From positions 2,796 through 15,203 of the forward strand of contig JAHFPI010000019.1 of assembly GCA_023266795.1 (NCBI GenBank): a stretch of 12,408 nt of DNA, written 5' to 3'. A model generated the notes under the pieces. The model saw nothing but the letters and a program-made list of their open reading frames with translations, did not search any database and was not told where the DNA came from. This DNA comes from Rhodospirillales bacterium. GTDB lineage: Bacteria > Pseudomonadota > Alphaproteobacteria > Micavibrionales > UBA2020. How positions within the stretch are numbered: the first letter of the stretch is position 1; each line of letters starts with the position of its first letter. Positions 1-6,901 of the stretch are shown here, in pieces. The position numbers were made by a program, and so were the translations under genes.

Positions 1-3
1 TTG

Positions 4-1305
4 TTATGCTGCCGCCTGCCGTTTGGCTTCAATCATCTGGAAGTACGATTCCAGCCGGTTCTTGATGTTCGCCGCGCTGAAATAGCGCGGGTCGACCAGA
101 TCCGATTCGATAAATCCGCCGGGCTTGCCTGTTCTTTCCTCCAACTCACGCATCATCATCAACTGCCCTGCGGAGAAGGAATTGCAGCTTTTGATGGAAT
201 TGATGACGAACCCGTCTGCGTCGTAGTCCTTGATATGTTTTTCAAGGATGTCGATGCGCGAAGAGAGGTTGTGGTTCGTGTAGCAGCCGAGGCAGTAGTT
301 CGCCAATGACTCCAGCGGCTTCTCCGGATCGTGACGGAAGCCCCTGTCATAGTAGCCGCCGACTTTCGTGTAACTTGCGCCCACGACGACCGCCCCTTCA
401 TCGTAAAACATCTTCCAGAATTCGCGGAAACTCGTCCAGTTCGGCGGGCCTTCCACCACGATGCGGTATTTTTCCTCCTTCATCACGCCCTCCGGCGTGA
501 CGGGGCCCAGTTTGTGCCGCACGCGGTACTCCACTTCGGCGCGCAGCAGCTTGTAATATTCCTCGCACTCGGGGAGCCCGCGAAAGGCGGAGAAAATCGG
601 GCCGACATAATAGACGCCGCCAAAATAGGCGTCGATGGGCGACGGCCTGTTTTTAGCCGAATCCCAGACCGCCACCAGATCCTCTTCCGCGCGGGCGGAA
701 GATTCAAGCAGCGCGCTGAGCCGGTTCATATCGAGCTTTTTACCAGCGACCTGTTCCAGCGCCGGAATGACTTTTTCTTTGAGCTGCCTGACGACATAGT
801 CGGTCATTTTCGGCTCGATTTTGCCGTTCGCCTGATAGGGCACCTGCAGCATCACCACCGGGCATTTATATTCCTGTTTCAGGAGCTCGAACCACTTCAT
901 GAAGGTGAAGCAGCCGGTATAGCTGAGCAGCAGCAGATCCGGCTCCGGGAGCTTTTCCCCGGTCGGGCCGATATTGCCCTTTTTCAACATACCGATGTCG
1001 CACTTGACGTAGGTGCAGACATCCTCCGAGTGGCCGTGCTTTTCGGCTTCCATCACGTAGTCGCCGCTTTTTTTGCGCATGGCGGACTGCAGAGCGTTGA
1101 TTTCCGGATGCACGGGAAGCATGTCCAGCGCCCAGATCAGTTCGTTGATGTTGCCGGGAACGAAGGTATAGACGACCTTCTTGCCGGCCTCCTTGGCGGT
1201 GCACAGCCGCTTGAAATGATCGCCGATCATTTTTTTCTGCAGGATCATGCTTTCTTCTTTTTCGATGTCCTTTTGCGCGACCGGCGCCGGCGTTATCTTT
1301 TTCAT
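4..1305 (-). CDS. bcrB: Benzoyl-CoA reductase subunit B (BcrB), HgdB/FldB-type iron-sulfur subunit
   Basis: With BcrC this protein should form the substrate- and [4Fe-4S]-binding half of class I, ATP-dependent benzoyl-CoA reductase, which dearomatises benzoyl-CoA to cyclohexa-1,5-diene-1-carbonyl-CoA in the cytoplasm. The 433-residue product has the 2-hydroxyacyl-CoA dehydratase/BcrB layout. Candidate cluster cysteines are Cys97 (EDVCTYVKCDIG), Cys132 (SYTGCF) and Cys374 (SIKSCNSF); the family segment NRPSPIDAYFGG lies at 219-230. An ATG six codons upstream (1323) is in frame, but the one at 1305 has a GGAGG at 1313-1317 with 7 nt spacing and starts 2 nt after the bcrC stop, so 1305 is preferred. 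It ends with TAA at 4-6. The length fits BcrB rather than an ATPase subunit, and no ATPase motif is present. It could equally be called BzdO-like; separating the Bcr and Bzd subtypes needs a phylogeny. Confidence 0.88.
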   Translation of the reverse strand: MKKITPAPVAQKDIEKEESMILQKKMIGDHFKRLCTAKEAGKKVVYTFVPGNINELIWALDMLPVHPEINALQSAMRKKSGDYVMEAEKHGHSEDVCTYVKCDIGMLKKGNIGPTGEKLPEPDLLLLSYTGCFTFMKWFELLKQEYKCPVVMLQVPYQANGKIEPKMTDYVVRQLKEKVIPALEQVAGKKLDMNRLSALLESSARAEEDLVAVWDSAKNRPSPIDAYFGGVYYVGPIFSAFRGLPECEEYYKLLRAEVEYRVRHKLGPVTPEGVMKEEKYRIVVEGPPNWTSFREFWKMFYDEGAVVVGASYTKVGGYYDRGFRHDPEKPLESLANYCLGCYTNHNLSSRIDILEKHIKDYDADGFVINSIKSCNSFSAGQLMMMRELEERTGKPGGFIESDLVDPRYFSAANIKNRLESYFQMIEAKRQAAA

Positions 1306-1307
1306 GA

Positions 1308-2468
1308 TCAAGCCTCCCCCCATAATTTAATGGAATCCGCAAAAGTTCCCGTCTGCTCGCGGAACATGCTGAACTGGCCGGTGTTTTCCGCATATTTGAA
1401 CGAAGTGTGGGGAATTTTCTCGCGTTCCAGCGCGGCGGTCAGCATCGGCCGCTCCAGCAGCGCCGGGTCGCAGAAACTCGGCGCGCAGAAAATAACGCCG
1501 CCGGCATTCAGCATTTTGACCTGATCTACAAGGTATTTGCCCTTTTCCTTCTCGTCCTCGTATTTGGATGAGGTGGATACCGAATCGTTCAAATACGCGT
1601 CCGACAGCGCCTCAAGAGGATCGGCGGTGATCGGCACGTCTTTTTGCAGGAAGCGCGCGCCCAGCACCCAGTCGTCTTCCACGATATAGCAGCCGCTTGC
1701 TTCCAGTCCCTTGATAAGCGCCAGCGGCGGCTGTTCGCAGAACGCGCCCGAAACGATCACCCGGATATTATCGAATTTCTTGCGGTCTTCCTTCACCACC
1801 TCCGCCATATAGCCCTCCAGCAGACGGGTGTGATCTTCCACATCCATCACGTTGCCCGCCCGCAATAGCAAATAGAGATCGGACGTCAGCACCAGATGCG
1901 GCTGCGCTACCCGCATGGCGTACAGTTTATCAATCACCTGCCGGTTTTTATTATAAAGTCCGATGGAGCGGTTCAATTTCTCCGGCGTAACTTTGTTGCC
2001 GGAAAGCTCTTCTAGGTCATGCAGCAGCTGCTCCATCTCATGGCGGTAAAACTCCCCGCCGATCTCCTTATCAAAATTCTGCGGCAGGTCCAGATAGCGG
2101 ACATATTTCTCCGGGAAAAGTATCTGCCACATGCCGCTCAGGTTGCGGATGACGTCGCAGATCGCCGGAAACAAGAACCCCTCCATGCAGTCCAGCTTGT
2201 TCAGCAGGCCCAGCTCGATGGTGGAGCGTGGAATGTGGCATATATATGACTGGAAATAGGCGTCGCCCTTGATGATCTCCAGATTGGGGCCGCCCCCCAT
2301 GATCCCCACGGGAAGCATTCCTGCGGCGTGAATGATCTCGCGCGGGACATAAACGGGCAGATAGCCGATGGCCTTGCCGCCGGTTTTTTCCTTCCAGGTT
2401 TTGACGCTGGTGAAATCAAGATCGTTATACAGGTCTTCGCAGTCCTCGATAATTTTTTTCGCCGTCAA
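1308..2468 (-). CDS. bcrC: Benzoyl-CoA reductase subunit C (BcrC)
   Basis: This is the second iron-sulfur subunit of ATP-dependent benzoyl-CoA reductase, partner of BcrB. The 386-residue product has hallmark segments of BcrC/BadD: PVYVPREIIHAAGMLP at 38-53, SYICHIPRSTIELG at 74-87, FPAICDVIRNLSGMW at 100-114, FCEQPPLALIK at 243-253, CAPSFCDPALLERPML at 328-343, and a C-terminal GTFADSIKLW. Likely cluster ligands are Cys77, Cys104 and one of Cys328/Cys333. The start is TTG (2466-2468); it is chosen because TAAGGAG (2476-2482, minus strand) lies 7 nt upstream and overlaps the tetR stop codon. bcrB follows after 2 nt, so the two subunits are surely co-translated. A TTG start may lower its translation slightly relative to its neighbours. 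The Bcr versus Bzd subtype is not settled. Confidence 0.92.
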   Translation of the reverse strand: MTAKKIIEDCEDLYNDLDFTSVKTWKEKTGGKAIGYLPVYVPREIIHAAGMLPVGIMGGGPNLEIIKGDAYFQSYICHIPRSTIELGLLNKLDCMEGFLFPAICDVIRNLSGMWQILFPEKYVRYLDLPQNFDKEIGGEFYRHEMEQLLHDLEELSGNKVTPEKLNRSIGLYNKNRQVIDKLYAMRVAQPHLVLTSDLYLLLRAGNVMDVEDHTRLLEGYMAEVVKEDRKKFDNIRVIVSGAFCEQPPLALIKGLEASGCYIVEDDWVLGARFLQKDVPITADPLEALSDAYLNDSVSTSSKYEDEKEKGKYLVDQVKMLNAGGVIFCAPSFCDPALLERPMLTAALEREKIPHTSFKYAENTGQFSMFREQTGTFADSIKLWGEA

Positions 2469-2475
2469 AATTTTT

Positions 2476-2482
2476 CTCCTTA
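2476..2482 (-). promoter_or_regulatory. Shine-Dalgarno that sets the TTG start of bcrC
   Basis: The minus strand reads TAAGGAG here. The TAA is the stop codon of the TetR gene and the AAGGAG is a strong ribosome binding site 7 nt before the TTG of bcrC. The same stop/SD overlap recurs at had/oah, suggesting translational coupling along the operon. Confidence 0.75.
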
Positions 2483-3097
2483 TTTCTTAAATAGCCCGGC
2501 ACAGGCCGGAAAAGACGTCTTTTCCCCGCTGAGTCCGTGCAAAAACGTGGTGTAAACATCATTAATCAACGCTTCGGTATCGCCATGTTCCTTGGGGGAA
2601 TACCAGCCGAAGATCCAGTTCATCATGCCGAACAAAAGGAACGTTTTCCGGCTGATCTCTTTTTTGTCCGGCGCGGCGCCGGTTTCCGCCTGATAGATTT
2701 CGCGCACGATTTCCTGGCTGGTTTGAGTGTATTTATCCTTGATTTCCCGGATGACCCTGCTTTTTTCCAGCGCCATCTCCTGCGTGCCCATCATCATCAC
2801 TTTCATCTCGTCGCGATGCGCCATGAAGTAGTGAATGTGGTTGTAAATCAGGGCATAAAGCCTTTCCTGCGGGCCGTGCATTGTTTCCAGCGTCCGGTTC
2901 AGCGTATCGGTAATGGCGGAAAAGCCGTTATAATTGATAAGATAGAGCAGCTCTTCCTTGTTCTTGAAATAATTATAAAGGCCGGAGACGCTATGTCCGG
3001 TCTGGCAGGCGAGATCGCGCATGCTGGTGCCGTGATAGGCTTTTTTCGCCATCAAGCGGCTCGACTGGTGCAGAATTTCCTCCAGCTTTGCCTTCAT
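2480..3097 (-). CDS. TetR/AcrR-family transcriptional regulator inside the benzoyl-CoA operon
   Basis: This is a 205-residue regulator with an N-terminal TetR-type helix-turn-helix. The recognisable core is GTSMRDLACQTGHSVSGLYN (residues 23-42), directly followed by YFKNKEELL, the typical end of the TetR DNA-binding domain. The C-terminal part (about 60-205) is divergent and should hold the ligand pocket and dimer interface. The ATG touches the dch stop (TAAATG), with GGTGG a short way upstream as a modest ribosome binding site. By position it is co-transcribed with the genes it most likely controls. The best candidate operator is the palindrome at 6074-6091 in front of had. Autoregulated repression relieved by benzoyl-CoA or a ring-reduction intermediate is an inference; the sequence does not show the effector. 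It is unrelated in fold to the MarR-type BadR and the shikimate-kinase-like BzdR known from other benzoate clusters. Confidence 0.88.
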   Translation of the reverse strand: MKAKLEEILHQSSRLMAKKAYHGTSMRDLACQTGHSVSGLYNYFKNKEELLYLINYNGFSAITDTLNRTLETMHGPQERLYALIYNHIHYFMAHRDEMKVMMMGTQEMALEKSRVIREIKDKYTQTSQEIVREIYQAETGAAPDKKEISRKTFLLFGMMNWIFGWYSPKEHGDTEALINDVYTTFLHGLSGEKTSFPACAGLFKK

Positions 3098-3874
3098 TTA
3101 TGCATCCACCCATTGCGGTTCGCGTTTTTCAAGGAACGACGTGATGCCCTCTACGGCATCTTTCGTCGCCATCAGGTCCTGTAAATACAGCGCCTCAAGC
3201 CGCCCGATATATTGTGCGTACGTATCCGCCAAAACCATGCGCGCGGCGCGATGCCCCAGACGCAAAGCGCGGGCGCTCTTTTTCAGGAGACTACCTTTGA
3301 TGAAATTCTCCACCGCCTGATCCAGCGCCTCCGTCTCCGTCACGGCGTTAATCAGGCCGTGTTTGTGCAGATCTCCGGCGCTCCACTGCTCCCCGGAAAG
3401 GATGATCTGCGATGACATGACATCGCCGACCTTGAGCGGCAGCAGGGCGCTCGCCACCGGCGGGAATACGCCCAGCTGGATTTCAGGCACGGCAAACTTC
3501 GCCTTATCGCCGGCGAAGAGAAAGGTGCAGGCCATAGCGACCTCAAAGCCGCCGCCGAGGCACAGCCCGCTCACCTTGGCCAGCGTGGGAACGTCGCTGT
3601 TAATGATCTTTCCGATAAATACGTGGAATTGCGGCAGCATCTTCGAAACCTGTTCCGGCTTATGTTCCTCGACGCTCGCGCCGAAGCTGAAGTGCTTTCC
3701 TTCTCCCGCAAGGATAATAAGCTTTTTGTGCGGATCGTGTTGAGCGGCGTCCAGCGCGGCGGAGATTTCCTTCATCATGGCGGCGGAAACGATATTGGCG
3801 GGCGGCCTGGACAGTCTGATTTCGGCTACCTGACCGTTATGCAGTTCTGTCACTTTGATAAGTTCATAGGGCAT
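3098..3874 (-). CDS. dch: Cyclohexa-1,5-diene-1-carbonyl-CoA hydratase (dienoyl-CoA hydratase)
   Basis: This 258-residue crotonase-fold protein is predicted to add water to cyclohexa-1,5-diene-1-carbonyl-CoA, the product of benzoyl-CoA reductase, giving 6-hydroxycyclohex-1-ene-1-carbonyl-CoA. Visible motifs are the CoA/oxyanion segment GKHFSFGASVEEH (59-71), the second oxyanion-hole loop SGLCLGGGFEVAMAC (102-116) and PEIQLGVFPPVAS (130-142). Its length equals that usual for Dch. The start ATG (3872-3874) has AAGGGA on the minus strand with 8 nt spacing. It follows oah by 15 nt and abuts tetR. Crotonase proteins are hard to tell apart by motif alone; the specific call rests on length, the HFSFGASVEEH signature and the operon with oah, had and bcrCB. 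An ordinary enoyl-CoA hydratase is the alternative. Confidence 0.87.
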   Translation of the reverse strand: MPYELIKVTELHNGQVAEIRLSRPPANIVSAAMMKEISAALDAAQHDPHKKLIILAGEGKHFSFGASVEEHKPEQVSKMLPQFHVFIGKIINSDVPTLAKVSGLCLGGGFEVAMACTFLFAGDKAKFAVPEIQLGVFPPVASALLPLKVGDVMSSQIILSGEQWSAGDLHKHGLINAVTETEALDQAVENFIKGSLLKKSARALRLGHRAARMVLADTYAQYIGRLEALYLQDLMATKDAVEGITSFLEKREPQWVDA

Positions 3875-3889
3875 TATATTTTTCCCTTT

Positions 3890-4981
3890 TTATGCTGCTT
3901 TGGATGCAGCAGGCAGAATTTCCTCGGTCAGCGCATCCGTCCATGGACGCCCCTGCGCCAGCGCCTTGCGCAGCTTGAGGAAATCGACTTCGCGGCTTTC
4001 CTTGGTGCCCTCATTAAAGGCGCGGAATCCCGCCCGCGCTTCCGTCATCATGTTCAGCGCCAGCCAGGAGCGGTTGGTTTCCGAATTCTGCTGCCAGTGC
4101 TCCAGCTTTTTCTTGCGCAGCGATTCCAGCGTTTTCGACAGGCAGTCCGGCATGGTCATCGCCAGCGCGTAGGCCATTTTTTCGACCTCTTTATCCAGCA
4201 GCGAAAGATCCGCAACGCACCCCGAAGCTGCTTCCTTCGCGGCGTTTTTGGCTTCACCGGTTTTAAACGCCCCGTAAGCCGGGTTTCCCCACGCATCGAA
4301 CGGCTCCAGCGAGACAAACGGATTGGAAATGAATTTACCGTCCTTGTTTTTCAGGCCGGGCACGATTCTATTGACCAGACCGATCTGCGCGGCGCGATGC
4401 GCCGACCAGTGCTCGCACAGGGTGCAGGATTCTATGGCCGCGCCGATGCCGACAAAAAGGTGGAGAAAATCCGTCGAGCCGCCGTCAGGGGCGGAACCGT
4501 GCTTCGGGCCCGCCTGCCCGAACCGGGCCGTGTCCACGGCAACACTGTAATCGCAGGCCATGCCGATCTCCTGCCCGCCGCCGATGCGCATGCCGTTGAC
4601 GCGGTTGATGACCGGCTTGTCGCAGGTCAGGATCGTTGTCACCATATCGTTGAACAGGCGCATATACTGCTTGTATTCCTGCGGATTGCCGGCGTAATAC
4701 TCCGCGTATTCCTTGGTATTGCCGCCGGTGCAGAAGGCCTTGTCGCCGACGCCGGAAAAAATCACCGCCACCGCCGACCGGTCGCAGGACGCCTGCCGGA
4801 AGGCAAGGATGATCTCCTTGATCGCCGTCGTGGTGTAGGAATTGAATTGCCCGGGATTGTTGAGATAGATGTGATAGTTGAACAACCCGTCTATCTCTTT
4901 TCCGCTTCCGTCCTGCAACGGACGCCTGTTTACAAGGATCTCCCTATATTCATGACTCTCGACCAGATTGTGATTTTTCAT
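3890..4981 (-). CDS. oah: 6-oxocyclohex-1-ene-1-carbonyl-CoA hydrolase (ring-opening, Oah/BamA)
   Basis: This 363-residue crotonase-superfamily enzyme hydrates and hydrolytically opens the ring of 6-oxocyclohex-1-ene-1-carbonyl-CoA to give 3-hydroxypimelyl-CoA. It is the marker gene (bamA) used to detect anaerobic aromatic degradation. The diagnostic segments are all present: CTGGNTKEYAEYYAGNP (84-100), VNGMRIGGGQEIGMACDY (128-145) and GPKHGSAPDGGSTDFLHL (158-175). It is longer than ordinary crotonases, as expected for Oah. The start ATG (4979-4981) has an ideal TAAGGAGG (4990-4997, minus strand) 8 nt upstream, whose TAA is the had stop. It is followed after 15 nt by dch. I see no truncation or missing signature residue. 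Confidence 0.95.
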   Translation of the reverse strand: MKNHNLVESHEYREILVNRRPLQDGSGKEIDGLFNYHIYLNNPGQFNSYTTTAIKEIILAFRQASCDRSAVAVIFSGVGDKAFCTGGNTKEYAEYYAGNPQEYKQYMRLFNDMVTTILTCDKPVINRVNGMRIGGGQEIGMACDYSVAVDTARFGQAGPKHGSAPDGGSTDFLHLFVGIGAAIESCTLCEHWSAHRAAQIGLVNRIVPGLKNKDGKFISNPFVSLEPFDAWGNPAYGAFKTGEAKNAAKEAASGCVADLSLLDKEVEKMAYALAMTMPDCLSKTLESLRKKKLEHWQQNSETNRSWLALNMMTEARAGFRAFNEGTKESREVDFLKLRKALAQGRPWTDALTEEILPAASKAA

Positions 4982-4989
4982 CTCATTGT

Positions 4990-4997
4990 CCTCCTTA
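4990..4997 (-). promoter_or_regulatory. Consensus Shine-Dalgarno of oah overlapping the had stop
   Basis: The minus strand reads TAAGGAGG: had stop codon plus a full-consensus ribosome binding site, 8 nt before the oah ATG. It is the strongest ribosome binding site in this operon and fixes the oah start. Confidence 0.8.
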
Positions 4998-6056
4998 TGG
5001 GGCGAATATCGCGCGCTTTTTCAACTGATGGTTTAATGACCTGCCGATAATTTCGTTGATGGAATCCAGCGGGAAGGTCTCGGCGTTTTCCCGCAGTTTG
5101 ATAGTTCCGTCCAGAACCCCCTTCACAACCGCCGGATAATGGGAGGGGCTGCAGCCCCAGTTGCCGAACACATCCGCGTCAAAAGCCATGATGTTGCTGA
5201 GCCTGACCTGTAGTTTTTCCATCGTAAACCCGATGATGCCGACCGTTCCGGCAAAGGTCATCAGCGAGAAGGCCGTTTGCTGGCCTGCGCCGGAGCCGCT
5301 GGTTTCGAACACTTTCCAGCTGAATTCCGGCAGGTGGTTTTCCTTGACCAGCCCGCGAATTTGCTTCTTGATCTCGCGCTCGTCCAGCCCTTTGACGCAC
5401 AGCGTGTAATCCGCGCCCTGCTCTTTGGCGACGGCCAGCTTGTCTGCGTCGATGTCCAGCGCGATAACCTTCGCCCCGGCATTTTTCGCGTGCTGCACCA
5501 TATAAATGCCGATGCCTCCGGCGCCGATAACGATAGCCAGTTCGCCGCTTTTCAGGCCGCTGCGCTTGAGCGACTGGTAAGGCGTGGTGATGGCATCCGC
5601 CACCACTGAAAGCTGCGCCAGACCGAAGCCGTTCAGGTTTTCCGGCAGGACGCACAGGCTGCGCCCCGGAACGACGATGTGGCTGGCGAAGCCGCCGTTG
5701 AAATCATTGCCCGGCATTTGCTGGTGCTGGCAGATGTTGTCGCGCCCGCTTTTGCACAGCTCGCACTGGCCGCACGGCAGCACCGCAGGGATAACCACGT
5801 TTTTCCCGTTCAGCGCCACGTAACCCGATCCTGCGGCGACCACCTTGCCGCTGATTTCATGGCCGAGCACCAGAGGGAATGCATGTTTGGTCTGCACCTG
5901 GCCGGACAGGAAGGAGATGTCCGTATGACAGAGCCCGCAGCCGGCGACCTGCACGACCACCTGATCGTCATTGACTGAATCGATTGTGAACTCCCGCCGT
6001 TCCAGAGGCTTGTTCGCCTCCGTCAGAAAATACCCGTAGGCTTGAATGGGCTGCAT
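4995..6056 (-). CDS. had: 6-hydroxycyclohex-1-ene-1-carbonyl-CoA dehydrogenase (zinc-type medium-chain dehydrogenase)
   Basis: This 353-residue enzyme is predicted to oxidise 6-hydroxycyclohex-1-ene-1-carbonyl-CoA to the 6-oxo compound with NAD+, the step between Dch and Oah. It has the GroES-like domain of zinc alcohol dehydrogenases: catalytic-zinc residues in CGLCHTD (Cys40/Cys43) and GHE (65-67), the structural-zinc lobe with Cys95, Cys98, Cys101 and Cys109, then a Rossmann domain with GAGGIG (178-183). The pathway assignment comes from the operon, as the fold alone would allow many alcohol dehydrogenases. The ATG (6054-6056) has GAGGGA about 6 nt upstream. It is the first gene of the operon; the candidate TetR operator lies 18 to 35 nt upstream and an FNR-type site about 71 nt upstream. 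Confidence 0.9.
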   Translation of the reverse strand: MQPIQAYGYFLTEANKPLERREFTIDSVNDDQVVVQVAGCGLCHTDISFLSGQVQTKHAFPLVLGHEISGKVVAAGSGYVALNGKNVVIPAVLPCGQCELCKSGRDNICQHQQMPGNDFNGGFASHIVVPGRSLCVLPENLNGFGLAQLSVVADAITTPYQSLKRSGLKSGELAIVIGAGGIGIYMVQHAKNAGAKVIALDIDADKLAVAKEQGADYTLCVKGLDEREIKKQIRGLVKENHLPEFSWKVFETSGSGAGQQTAFSLMTFAGTVGIIGFTMEKLQVRLSNIMAFDADVFGNWGCSPSHYPAVVKGVLDGTIKLRENAETFPLDSINEIIGRSLNHQLKKRAIFAP

Positions 6057-6073
6057 GAGTTCCCTCTCAAATA

Positions 6074-6091
6074 TGAATGAACGTTCGTTCA
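6074..6091. promoter_or_regulatory. Palindromic operator, probably for the operon's TetR regulator
   Basis: The sequence TGAATGAACGTTCGTTCA is an 18-bp dyad centred between 6082 and 6083. Eight of nine base pairs are symmetric; only T6078/G6087 breaks the symmetry. Alternating GAACG/CGTTC half-sites of this kind are typical of TetR-family operators for CoA-ester-responsive regulators. It lies 18 nt before the had ATG and would overlap the inferred had transcription start, a classic repressor position. I noticed no second copy in the window. Assignment to the TetR protein at 2480-3097 is an inference from proximity. Confidence 0.72.
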
Positions 6092-6092
6092 G

Positions 6093-6098
6093 AAACTA
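6093..6098 (-). promoter_or_regulatory. Possible -10 box of the had-bcr operon promoter
   Basis: The minus strand reads TAGTTT. It agrees with TATAAT only at the three most conserved positions (T, A and final T). It is called because it falls exactly where a -10 must lie if the FNR-type dyad at 6121-6134 sits at -41.5, which puts the transcription start near 6086, within the TetR operator. It is weak on its own. Confidence 0.35.
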
Positions 6099-6102
6099 CC
6101 TT

Positions 6103-6149
6103 GAGTCTTTCGGGCGAGTCTTGATGTAGGTCAATTTTGTAAGAGTCTT
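6103..6149 (+). repeat. Three direct copies of GAGTCTT
   Basis: GAGTCTT occurs at 6103-6109, 6116-6122 and 6143-6149, with start-to-start distances of 13 and 27 nt, one or both sides of the FNR-type dyad. A related GTCTTGAT is found at 6118-6125 and 6174-6181. They could be sites for a further regulator or could be chance; no protein can be assigned. Confidence 0.4.
6121..6134. promoter_or_regulatory. FNR/AadR-type (Crp-Fnr family) binding site shared by two divergent promoters
   Basis: TTGATGTAGGTCAA matches the FNR consensus TTGAT-N4-ATCAA at nine of ten defined positions. The centre is between 6127 and 6128. It is 41.5 bp from a start near 6169 on the plus strand, whose -10 would be the good TATTAT at 6157-6162, and 41.5 bp from a start near 6086 on the minus strand. 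That is class II activator geometry in both directions. Oxygen-controlled activation of benzoyl-CoA genes by AadR/Fnr-type proteins is established in Rhodopseudomonas and Azoarcus. The regulator itself is not in the window. Confidence 0.7.
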
Positions 6150-6156
6150 ATTTGCC

Positions 6157-6162
6157 TATTAT
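6157..6162 (+). promoter_or_regulatory. -10 box of the mobA-like/hgdB-like operon promoter
   Basis: TATTAT matches the -10 consensus at five of six positions and lies at the exact class II spacing from the FNR-type dyad. No good -35 is seen, which fits an activator-dependent promoter. The start would be near 6169, giving a leader of about 49 nt before the ATG at 6218. Confidence 0.55.
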
Positions 6163-6217
6163 GTACAACATCTGTCTTGATTGCTTTTAGAGGTATTATC
6201 CATGTCAGGCGTAACCC

Positions 6218-6901
6218 ATGAACATCAATGATTGCCCGGTTATCATCCTTGCCGGCGGCGCATCGCGGCGCATGGGTACGCCGAAGGGCCTGCTGGATTA
6301 TGGCGGGCAACCGTGGCTGCTGAGACAATTCGATACCCTGTCAAAGCACGGCATTGGCCGGGTAGTAACGGTTCTGGGGTATCACAACGCTGCCTATAAA
6401 AAGGCTATCCCCGTTCTCCGCAAAAGCGAAAACAGCTGGACGGAACATGATAATCTTTCCATCGCCACGCTGACAAACCCCGCTCCGGAATACGGGCCGT
6501 TTTCATCCCTTATGTGCGCGGTGCGCTGGCTGAAAGAGAGCTCCCCGCCTCTACATATTTTTCTGCTGCACGTGGACGTTCCGGCACCCGATAAAATTGT
6601 CTGGGAAAAACTTTATGCCGCTATGGGGGACAAAGCGGTAAAAGCCGCCATTCCGCAATACAACGGCAAAGGGGGGCATCCGGTATGCCTGTCTTTTTCC
6701 TTTCTCGATACGCTGCTGGAAATACCGCTGGACACCCCCGAGGCCAGACTGGATGCGCAGATTTCGCAGCTGGCCCCGTCCGCAGTGCGACAGATTGCCG
6801 TTCAGGACGCGAATGTCACGCTTAATTTGAATAGCCTTGAAGACTGGCGGGAATATTTGTACGGTCTTTGTGAAAGGAAAAAGCTCCATGCCGGCCATTG
6901 A
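6218..6901 (+). CDS. MobA-like NTP transferase (nucleotidyltransferase domain protein)
   Basis: This 227-residue protein has the nucleotide-binding signature LAGGASRRMGTPK at 11-23, typical of MobA/MocA-like nucleotidyltransferases that attach GMP or CMP to molybdopterin, and of related sugar-phosphate transferases. Further family landmarks are GPFSSL (93-98), the metal-binding HVDVP (118-122) and GKGGHPV (150-156). The start ATG is forced by an in-frame stop at 6212-6214; its ribosome binding site is poor. It is first in a four-gene operon and overlaps the next gene by 14 nt. No molybdoenzyme lies in the window. One guess is molybdopterin cytosine dinucleotide synthesis for a molybdenum hydroxylase elsewhere, such as 4-hydroxybenzoyl-CoA reductase; another is a modification tied to the neighbouring iron-sulfur system. 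The transferred nucleotide and the acceptor cannot be read from the sequence. Confidence 0.8.
   Translation: MNINDCPVIILAGGASRRMGTPKGLLDYGGQPWLLRQFDTLSKHGIGRVVTVLGYHNAAYKKAIPVLRKSENSWTEHDNLSIATLTNPAPEYGPFSSLMCAVRWLKESSPPLHIFLLHVDVPAPDKIVWEKLYAAMGDKAVKAAIPQYNGKGGHPVCLSFSFLDTLLEIPLDTPEARLDAQISQLAPSAVRQIAVQDANVTLNLNSLEDWREYLYGLCERKKLHAGH

Noticed and set aside
1306..1323. Six-codon longer start for bcrB
   Set aside because: These codons include the GGAGG ribosome binding site itself and overlap bcrC; the internal ATG at 1305 is better placed.
331..1524. Plus-strand open frame of 397 codons
   Set aside because: It is antisense to bcrB and the end of bcrC, with shadow-type composition and no domain.
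3623..5050. Long plus-strand open frame of 475 codons
   Set aside because: It lies antisense across the strongly supported oah and dch genes, its product is Arg/His/Phe-rich with no motif, and it is a GC-bias shadow.
6202..6231. Nine-codon leader frame with AGAGG upstream, overlapping the mobA-like start
   Set aside because: The ribosome binding site is better than that of the main gene, but the peptide has no attenuator features such as codon runs, and such short frames arise by chance.
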